From an uncultured Eubacteriales bacterium (GTDB taxonomy: Bacteria; Bacillota; Clostridia; Oscillospirales; Acutalibacteraceae), in assembly GCA_900540235.1 (NCBI GenBank), contig UQEY01000050.1, forward strand, positions 1 through 11,243: a stretch of DNA of 11,243 nucleotides, read 5' to 3'. A model generated the notes under the pieces. That model did not search any database and was not told the origin of the DNA. It saw only the letters and a program-made list of their open reading frames with translations. Made by a program: the position numbers and the translations under genes. Shown piece after piece: positions 6,682 through 11,243 of this stretch; the stretch's first letter is position 1, and each line of letters starts with the position of its first letter.

Positions 6682-6701
6682 ATTATTTGTGATTATTTGT
6701 G
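6682..6701. repeat. Tandem 10-bp duplication after citrate synthase
   Basis: The ten bases directly after the gltA stop (ATTATTTGTG) are repeated immediately, filling most of the 37-base gap before the next start codon and ending just ahead of its SD. This looks like a recent slippage duplication and may affect spacing between the two genes. No function can be assigned. Confidence 0.55.
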
Positions 6702-6718
6702 ATTAAAGAGGAGAAAAA

Positions 6719-7567
6719 TTGAAAAATAAGAGCATGTATTTTTCATTCCTTGTTGTAATAGCCGGCGCTGTTGCGGCATGCTTTATTCGCTTTTGTCAAT
6801 TAATCAAATACACCGATATTAAAACCGGTTTGGTAACGGAAAACAGAATGCTTACTTATTCGCTTTTTATCTGCATTTTGTTTTGTGTGCTTATTTGCGC
6901 CTTTTACTCATATAAAGCTAAGGAGCTTGACCGGCAAATTAATTTTATAGGCAATAAAAGTATTTATGTGTCGTTACTCTTTTTGTGCGGCACATACTTT
7001 TTTGATTTTGTGCATCAATGTTATAATTGCTATCAATATATTTTGCAATCAAAAGAGCAAAACTATACTGAATATAACTATCTGATTTCTCTGATTCTTG
7101 TTTGCGTTTTTGCAATTTTCTCGTGCTATTATTTCGGCGTTTGTGCAAAAAGCGTAAGGGGTACTTTTGTTGATTTCACCAAGTTTAGGTTTTTTCACTT
7201 AACTCCGTTTTTTTGGGGCTTTTTCAAAATGTTGATGATTATAACCGATGTGTTTGATATTGAAAGCGTTGAAAGCTTTTTGGAATTTTTATTTGTAATG
7301 TTTTATTGCGGCTTTGCACTTTGCTGTGCTTCCGCCGTTGAAGATAAAAAACATATGATTAAACCTGCTTACGGCTTTTTTGCTCTTTCACTTTTTTTAG
7401 TCAGCATTTCTATTTCCGCTCCAAGGCTTCTTATGGTTATTGCGGGCAAATATTCAATGCTGAGCGTTGCTTCATTTTCGTCAATTACATATTTGGCAAC
7501 AGGTGTTTTTGCACTTTCTTTTGAACTTGCCGTTTATATTAAAAATGATGACAAACAAATTGATTGA
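6719..7567 (+). CDS. Unrecognised polytopic membrane protein, about eight helices
   Basis: The 282-residue product has no motif I can name. It shows about eight hydrophobic segments (near 8-28, 46-66, 80-98, 121-143, 160-176, 186-206, 216-238 and 250-272) with short loops and a charged C-terminal tail. It is rich in Phe, Tyr and Cys. The start is TTG at 6719, chosen because AGAGGAG ends five bases upstream; the first ATG, five codons later, would be too far from this SD. It follows citrate synthase by 37 bases and precedes the AEC transporter by 14 bases, so the three may be co-transcribed. I know similar unnamed proteins only as conserved hypotheticals of Clostridia and have no functional evidence. 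Confidence 0.8.
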   Translation: MKNKSMYFSFLVVIAGAVAACFIRFCQLIKYTDIKTGLVTENRMLTYSLFICILFCVLICAFYSYKAKELDRQINFIGNKSIYVSLLFLCGTYFFDFVHQCYNCYQYILQSKEQNYTEYNYLISLILVCVFAIFSCYYFGVCAKSVRGTFVDFTKFRFFHLTPFFWGFFKMLMIITDVFDIESVESFLEFLFVMFYCGFALCCASAVEDKKHMIKPAYGFFALSLFLVSISISAPRLLMVIAGKYSMLSVASFSSITYLATGVFALSFELAVYIKNDDKQID

Positions 7568-7581
7568 AAGAGGTAGATGTA

Positions 7582-8511
7582 TTGTTTTTAGATAACCTTA
7601 AAACAATAGCACTTCAGGTGTTTATACTTTATTTAATGGCAGGCGTAGGTTTTGTTACCGATAAGCTCGGCGTATTTAGGCAAAAAGACGGTAAGCGTAT
7701 GATTGACCTTATTTTTAATGTCGTTTTGCCTATTGCAATTATTCATACTTTTATGAATATGAAATATACTCCCGCTCGTGCAAAAGGTCTATTGATAGCT
7801 TTTGCCTGTTCTTTTGCCGTCCACTTTTTCGGTGCGGCTTTATGCCTTTTCACTTTTAGGAAAAAAGCGCTCAAACTTCGTGGACTTTACCATTATGCAA
7901 CGGTATTTTCAAATGCTAGTTTCCTTGCCTTGCCTCTTGCCAAAAGCGTAATAGGTGATGAGGGAATATTCTACTGCTCGGTCTATGTTGCGGTGTTTAA
8001 CATTTTTGCATTTACCTACGGTATTTATGAAATATCCGGCAGAGAGGCGAAAATTGATTTTAAAAAGCTTATTTTTAATCCCGGTACAATGTCGGTTATT
8101 ATCGGTTTGCCGCTTTTCTTTTTAAATGTTAAAATACCATATGTTATCGAATATCCCATGCAAATGATAAGCAACTGCAATTCGCCGCTTGCTATGATAG
8201 TTTTCGGTACATTTTTTGCAAATGCCGATTTTAAAAATCTGATTGCGAAAAAAGAACTTTATTTTGTTTCGCTTTTGCGCCTTGTAGTTATTCCTGTTGT
8301 TATGCTGTTTGTATTTAAACTTTGCGGTATAACGGGTGATTTGCTTGTTGCAATGACTGTTTCCGCTTCTGCGCCTACGGCTACAAATACGGCTATGTAC
8401 GCTGCAAAGTATGATAACGATGCACCGCTGGGCAGCGAACTTGCGGCTCAGTCATCGCTTTTTTCTGTTGTAACTATGCCTGTTATCGTTGCGCTTGCTT
8501 TCGCTCTTTAA
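7582..8511 (+). CDS. AEC family transporter (auxin efflux carrier family permease)
   Basis: The 309-residue protein has about ten membrane segments in two halves, as in AEC permeases (PF03547), which in bacteria export or take up organic anions such as malate or malonate. Family features include an N-terminal LYLMAGVGFVTDKLGVF helix-turn, FNVVLPIAI, FSNASFLALPLAKSVIG, IVFGTFFANADF and the C-terminal SASAPTATNTAMYA with ELAAQSSLFSVVTMPV. I place the start at TTG 7582 because AGAGGT lies seven bases upstream. A longer frame from TTG 7564 overlaps the preceding stop but has no ribosome binding site. The location after citrate synthase makes a di- or tricarboxylate substrate attractive, but this is inference. 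Confidence 0.9.
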   Translation: MFLDNLKTIALQVFILYLMAGVGFVTDKLGVFRQKDGKRMIDLIFNVVLPIAIIHTFMNMKYTPARAKGLLIAFACSFAVHFFGAALCLFTFRKKALKLRGLYHYATVFSNASFLALPLAKSVIGDEGIFYCSVYVAVFNIFAFTYGIYEISGREAKIDFKKLIFNPGTMSVIIGLPLFFLNVKIPYVIEYPMQMISNCNSPLAMIVFGTFFANADFKNLIAKKELYFVSLLRLVVIPVVMLFVFKLCGITGDLLVAMTVSASAPTATNTAMYAAKYDNDAPLGSELAAQSSLFSVVTMPVIVALAFAL

Positions 8512-8562
8512 TGATTTTTATTACGAAAGTGTTAATTTTGTTTAAAAAAATATTAGGCTGAG

Positions 8563-8591
8563 TTGAAAAATAATTAATACTATTATATAAT
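8563..8591 (+). promoter_or_regulatory. Strong sigma-A promoter of the darA-holB-ricT operon
   Basis: TTGAAA (8563-8568) and perfect TATAAT (8586-8591) are separated by 17 bases. The start would lie near 8598, leaving a leader of about 90 bases before the darA ATG. This is one of the clearest promoters in the window and separates the housekeeping operon from the upstream transporter gene, which shows no clear terminator. Confidence 0.75.
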
Positions 8592-8646
8592 GTAATACAG
8601 AACGGAAAACAAAGTATTACAAATAGGAATATCGCAACAGATATTC
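8591..8646 (+). promoter_or_regulatory. Two inverted repeats in the darA leader
   Basis: The first pair is TGTAATAC (8591-8598) with GTATTACA (8614-8621), 8 bp around 15 bases, overlapping the predicted transcription start. The second is GAATATC (8627-8633) with GATATTC (8640-8646), 7 bp around six bases. The first might be an operator and the second an RNA hairpin. No known riboswitch class is recognisable. Confidence 0.4.
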
Positions 8647-8687
8647 AACATATATTATTAGTATTTACAGTCAGAAAGGTGATTAAT

Positions 8688-9011
8688 ATGAAACTTGTAA
8701 TAGTAATTGTATCTAATAAGGACTTGACAAAGGTGTTATCATCTACAGTAGAGGAAGGTTATTTCTCAACAAAAATTTCAACGCAGGGTATGTTTCTTGA
8801 AAACGGACAGACAACTGTTTTGTTTGGCATAAAAGATGAAGAAGTAGAAAAATTATTCAGTATAATCGAGAAAAATGTAACCAAGCGTGTTGTTCGTCAT
8901 ATCGGTGTTGACAGTACTCTTGAGGGCTCTCTTCTTAAAAAGCCTGTTGATGTTGAAGAATACGGTGCTGTTGCATTTGTTCTTGATGTTGACCAGTTCA
9001 GAAAGTTATAA
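8688..9011 (+). CDS. darA: DarA/PstA-like PII-type cyclic-di-AMP receptor protein
   Basis: The 107-residue protein aligns along its length with Bacillus DarA (YaaQ) and staphylococcal PstA, trimeric PII-like proteins that bind c-di-AMP. MKLVIVIVSN at the N-terminus, TKISTQGMFLENGQTT (about 28-43), LFGI and the ending GAVAFVLDVDQF match the family. The usual ATTGGFL loop is changed to STQGMFL. At the positions of Asn24 and Arg26, which I recall as pocket residues in PstA, there are Gly24 and Phe26, whereas Thr28, Phe36, Leu37 and Gly47 are kept. The ATG at 8688 is chosen over an in-frame GTG at 8679 because AAAGGTGA overlaps the GTG and serves the ATG. It is the first gene of an operon with holB two bases downstream. 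Family is sure, but ligand binding is not. Confidence 0.9.
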   Translation: MKLVIVIVSNKDLTKVLSSTVEEGYFSTKISTQGMFLENGQTTVLFGIKDEEVEKLFSIIEKNVTKRVVRHIGVDSTLEGSLLKKPVDVEEYGAVAFVLDVDQFRKL

Positions 9012-9013
9012 TT

Positions 9014-9994
9014 ATGAAATTAACCAATTTTATCGGCAATGAAAAGGTTGTTGATATGCTATCTTCTCTGCTTGAAAACGGCAGGTTTCCCCACGCACTT
9101 ATAATTGAAGGGGAGGAGGGTATAGGCAAAAAAACGCTTGCCCGTGACCTTGCCTGCGCTCTCGTTTGCAGGGGCGAGGATAAGCCTTGCGGCGAATGTA
9201 CTCAGTGCAAAAAAGCAATGAGCGGTATTCATCCCGATATAAGCGAATACATACCGTCGGGCACGGCTAATTCTTTTCATGTCGATACTGTAAGGAATAT
9301 TATAAGCGACGCTTACATTCAGCCTAATGAAGCGGAATATAAAGTGTATATCCTTGCAAATGCCCATTGTATGAACCAAAACGCTCAAAATGCGCTTCTT
9401 AAAATTCTTGAAGAACCGCCTAAATATGTTGTATTTATTTTAACAACCGAGTCTAAAAGTGCTCTTTTGTCAACGGTTCTTTCTCGAAGTGTTTGTGTCA
9501 CTCTTGAGGGGGTTGATATCGAGCGTGCAAGTTCGTATATTACTTCTCACAGCGATGTTGATTATGAAAGTGCAAAAAAAACAGTGGCAACTTTTAACGG
9601 TAATATAGGTAAAGCGCTTTCAAGTTTGCAGGATGATAAAACGAGTGAACTTGTGAGTATCTGCAATAATCTCTGTTCTGCCGTTGCTTCAAATGATGAG
9701 TATAAAATGCTTACTGTTTTGTCTGCTTTTCAAAAGGATAGGCAGGGGATTGTTTTTGCCTGTGATTTGCTGAAAAATATTTTTCGTGACGCTCTTTTTG
9801 CAGGGGATGAGTGCGAATATGTTTCGGGTCAGTTGAGCAGTGCAAAGCTGCTTAAATCGAGCGTGCCCCGTCAAAATCTTGTTAAACTTATGAATTGCTG
9901 CGACGAAATAAAATCTATGGCTCTTTTCAATGCGAATAATGCATTGTTAATTACAAAATTCTGCTATTCACTTACTCGTGCTCTTGGCAGATAA
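9014..9994 (+). CDS. holB: DNA polymerase III delta' subunit (clamp loader)
   Basis: The 326-residue product belongs to the DnaX/HolB clamp-loader ATPases that help load the beta sliding clamp. The N-terminus shows FIGNEKVVDML, a Walker-A-like GEEGIGKKT (33-41) in which Lys replaces the usual Ser/Thr after GK, and a zinc module Cys52, Cys59, Cys62, Cys65. It continues with the NAQNALLKILEEPP segment (about 123-136), the equivalent of the Walker B/sensor region. The conserved SRC motif appears as Ser-Arg-Ser (157-159), keeping the arginine finger. The C-terminal collar domain is divergent but of normal length. The gene starts two bases after the darA stop with only a weak SD, so coupled translation is likely, and ends 12 bases before ricT, as in the Bacillus yaaQ-holB-yaaT cluster. 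Confidence 0.95.
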   Translation: MKLTNFIGNEKVVDMLSSLLENGRFPHALIIEGEEGIGKKTLARDLACALVCRGEDKPCGECTQCKKAMSGIHPDISEYIPSGTANSFHVDTVRNIISDAYIQPNEAEYKVYILANAHCMNQNAQNALLKILEEPPKYVVFILTTESKSALLSTVLSRSVCVTLEGVDIERASSYITSHSDVDYESAKKTVATFNGNIGKALSSLQDDKTSELVSICNNLCSAVASNDEYKMLTVLSAFQKDRQGIVFACDLLKNIFRDALFAGDECEYVSGQLSSAKLLKSSVPRQNLVKLMNCCDEIKSMALFNANNALLITKFCYSLTRALGR

Positions 9995-10006
9995 CGGAGG
10001 AAATAT

Positions 10007-10843
10007 ATGACAAAAGTTGTTGGTGTCCGCTTTAGCGACACAGGCAAAACTTATTACTTTGACCCCAAAGAATTTCAAATAAAAAACGGTCAGGAAGTTA
10101 TAGTTGAAACCGCCAACGGTCTTGAATTCGGTAAGGCTTGCGGCGGCGTTAAGGATGTTGACGACAGCGAGGTTGTAAGTCCGCTTAAACCTGTTGTTCG
10201 TATCGCAACCGATGATGACCGCAATAAGGTTAAAGAAAATAAAATTAAAGAAAAAGAAGCTTTTGACATCTGCAATGAAAAGATTGCTAAGCATAAGCTT
10301 GAAATGAATCTTACAAATGCCGAATACTCGTTTGACTGCTCAAAGGTTATCTTTTATTTCACTGCCGACGGCAGAATAGATTTCAGAGAGCTTGTTAAGG
10401 ACTTGGCTTCTACTTTAAGGACAAGAATCGAACTTCGCCAAATCGGTGTCAGGGATGAAAGCAAAATGCTCGGCGGTCTTGGTATCTGCGGCAGACCTTT
10501 CTGCTGTTCAACTTTCCTTGACGGCTTCCATTCTGTAACTATCAAAATGGCTAAGGACCAGGGTCTTTCGCTTGCACCCGGCAAAATCAGCGGTACTTGC
10601 GGCAGGCTTATGTGTTGCTTAAAGTATGAGCAAAACTCTTATGAGTATTTACATAAGATTACACCTAAAATCGGCACTGTAGTCGATTGCAGACACGGTA
10701 GGGGAACTGTTGTTGACGCTGCTCTTTTAACCGGTGAGTTAAAGATTAGGCTTGACGATAATCCTGAGGGCTTGCCTGTCAGTGTTAACCGTGGCGAAGT
10801 AAGAATAGTTAGTCAAAACAAACCAAAAATGAACAAAAATTAA
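10007..10843 (+). CDS. ricT: PSP1 domain iron-sulfur protein RicT (YaaT)
   Basis: The 278-residue protein carries the PSP1 domain of RicT/YaaT. In Bacillus subtilis it forms the Fe-S-containing Ric complex with RicA and RicF, helping RNase Y-dependent mRNA maturation and influencing sporulation, competence and biofilm. The N-terminal VVGVRFSDTGKTYYFDP and VETANGLEFG stretches are typical. The core has GGLGICGRPFCC and SGTCGRLMCCLKYE with Cys161, 166, 167, 198, 203 and 204, the positions implicated in cluster binding. A C-terminal beta domain (about 216-270) follows. GGAGG lies seven bases before the ATG. It is the last gene of the darA operon. No ricA or ricF is in the window. Confidence 0.94.
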   Translation: MTKVVGVRFSDTGKTYYFDPKEFQIKNGQEVIVETANGLEFGKACGGVKDVDDSEVVSPLKPVVRIATDDDRNKVKENKIKEKEAFDICNEKIAKHKLEMNLTNAEYSFDCSKVIFYFTADGRIDFRELVKDLASTLRTRIELRQIGVRDESKMLGGLGICGRPFCCSTFLDGFHSVTIKMAKDQGLSLAPGKISGTCGRLMCCLKYEQNSYEYLHKITPKIGTVVDCRHGRGTVVDAALLTGELKIRLDDNPEGLPVSVNRGEVRIVSQNKPKMNKN

Positions 10844-10860
10844 TATATTAATTGTACAAT
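10838..10860. repeat. Adjacent palindromes between ricT and ferredoxin
   Basis: A 16-bp perfect palindrome AATTAATATATTAATT (10838-10853) covers the ricT stop codon, overlapping the palindrome ATTGTACAAT (10851-10860), which ends five bases before the ferredoxin -35. The first is pure A/T and unlikely to terminate transcription. The second contains TTGTACAA, also found in the citrate synthase promoter, and may be a protein-binding site. Function is unproven. Confidence 0.4.
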
Positions 10861-10865
10861 ATTAC

Positions 10866-10894
10866 TTGATTTTTAATGTAATAGCTGTTATATT
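10866..10894 (+). promoter_or_regulatory. Sigma-A type promoter of the ferredoxin gene
   Basis: TTGATT (10866-10871) and TATATT (10889-10894) are 17 bases apart, predicting a start near 10901 and a leader of about 27 bases with a perfect GGAGG. Together with the downstream terminator this makes the ferredoxin a single-gene transcription unit. Confidence 0.6.
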
Positions 10895-10927
10895 ATCATT
10901 AAAGTATGGTGTAGGAGGTGTTATGTA

Positions 10928-11098
10928 ATGGCATACGCTATTTCAGACGATTGTATTTCATGCGGTGCTTGCGCTGCAGAATGTCCTGTAGGTGCTATTT
11001 CAGAGGGTGACGGCAAGTTCGAGATTGATGCAGATGTTTGCATCGAATGTGGTGCTTGTGAAGCTACCTGTCCTGTAGGTGCTCCTGCTCAGGCATAA
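10928..11098 (+). CDS. 2[4Fe-4S] clostridial-type ferredoxin
   Basis: The 56-residue protein carries two CxxCxxCxxxCP motifs: Cys9, 12, 15, 19 followed by Pro20, and Cys38, 41, 44, 48 followed by Pro49. The near-duplicate halves around CISCGAC and CIECGAC both end in CPVGA. This is the classic bacterial ferredoxin that carries low-potential electrons for pyruvate:ferredoxin oxidoreductase, hydrogenases and Rnf-type enzymes in anaerobes. The start is the ATG at 10928, nine bases after GGAGG (10914-10918). Another ATG at 10923 lies closer but is followed at once by TAA. The gene has its own promoter and a strong terminator, suggesting high expression. The Cys pattern leaves little doubt about identity. 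Confidence 0.97.
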   Translation: MAYAISDDCISCGACAAECPVGAISEGDGKFEIDADVCIECGACEATCPVGAPAQA

Positions 11099-11117
11099 TT
11101 TAAAACATACTTAAATT

Positions 11118-11151
11118 AAAACACGGTGTTTGTTTCCAAACACCGTGTTTT
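11118..11151 (+). terminator. Strong intrinsic terminator of the ferredoxin gene
   Basis: The arms at 11118-11132 and 11137-11151 are perfect 15-bp complements (core ACACGGTGTTTG) with a TTTC loop. The right arm ends in TTTT followed by GTTATT. It starts 20 bases after the ferredoxin stop. The A-rich left flank gives U-rich sequence on the other strand, so it may work in both directions. Confidence 0.88.
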
Positions 11152-11178
11152 GTTATTGGTCTTCAGCAAAGAAATAAA

Positions 11179-11197
11179 CCCCCGGTTCAACCGGGGG
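11179..11197 (-). terminator. GC-rich hairpin, terminator for a minus-strand gene beyond the right edge
   Basis: CCCCCGG and CCGGGGG arms (11179-11185 and 11191-11197) enclose a five-base loop. On the minus strand the stem is followed by TTTATTTCTTTG, the normal form of an intrinsic terminator, while on the plus strand only A-rich sequence follows. It therefore probably ends a convergent gene to the right. A short AAAGC/GCTTT stem at 11224-11236, followed on the minus strand by a T-rich run, may be part of another signal cut by the window edge. Confidence 0.7.
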
Positions 11198-11243
11198 AAT
11201 AAAAACGCTTTAGTAAAAATAAAAAAGCCGAGCTTTAAGCAAG

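Noticed and set aside
8591..8646. Riboswitch (for example the c-di-AMP ydaO class) in the darA leader
   Set aside because: Only two short hairpins are present and none of the conserved ydaO sequence blocks is visible; the leader is too short.
8512..8687. Possible small gene in the gap before darA
   Set aside because: Plus-strand ATGs stop at once; the longest minus-strand frame (near 8652) is about 20 codons without an SD. The gap is explained by promoter and leader.
9059..10584. Antisense frames over holB and ricT
   Set aside because: No start signals, and the sense frames are clear family members.
1..11243. Mobile element, defence system or CRISPR array
   Set aside because: No transposase, integrase, toxin-antitoxin pair or regularly spaced repeats seen; genes and base composition look uniform along the window.

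Overview
The window looks like chromosomal DNA of an anaerobic, endospore-forming, low-GC Firmicute of class Clostridia, probably of the Oscillospirales/Ruminococcaceae kind. This is inferred from the spore germinant-receptor operon, the darA-holB-ricT housekeeping block, the clostridial 2[4Fe-4S] ferredoxin, AT-rich intergenic DNA with perfect Firmicute-type SD and sigma-A elements, and frequent GTG/TTG starts. I see no insertion sequence, phage gene, CRISPR array, tRNA or rRNA.

Left part, minus strand (about 1-1380): a DUF421 (YetF-like) membrane protein and a DUF4363 protein share an ATGA junction. Downstream is a 43-residue Cys/Gly-rich micro-protein with its own possible mother-cell sporulation promoter, and then a large inverted repeat. 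Divergent from these on the plus strand (1452-5038) is a complete gerA-gerB-gerC operon for a spore germinant receptor, with overlapping genes and a sigma-G-like promoter candidate. Together this reads as a spore membrane and germination locus.

Middle (about 5026-8511): a 275-base intergenic region carries two tandem sigma-A-type promoters for a citrate synthase. On the opposite strand it holds a small membrane ORF that resembles the N-terminus of SpoIID-type proteins. After citrate synthase come an unrecognised 8-helix membrane protein and an AEC-family transporter. All of these are on the plus strand and closely spaced.

Right part (about 8560-11243): a strong sigma-A promoter and a leader with two hairpins precede darA (c-di-AMP-binding PII-like protein), holB (DNA polymerase III delta') and ricT (PSP1/YaaT iron-sulfur protein). 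These are three of the genes clustered with tmk in Bacillus, but tmk and yaaR are not beside them here. A separate promoter drives a 56-residue ferredoxin that ends in a strong terminator. The edge holds a second hairpin oriented to stop a minus-strand gene lying outside the window.

There is no obvious new defence or mobile system. The best leads are the two small genes (98-229 and 5026-5175), the pairing of the DUF421/DUF4363 genes with the germinant receptor, and the altered ligand pocket of the DarA-like protein.
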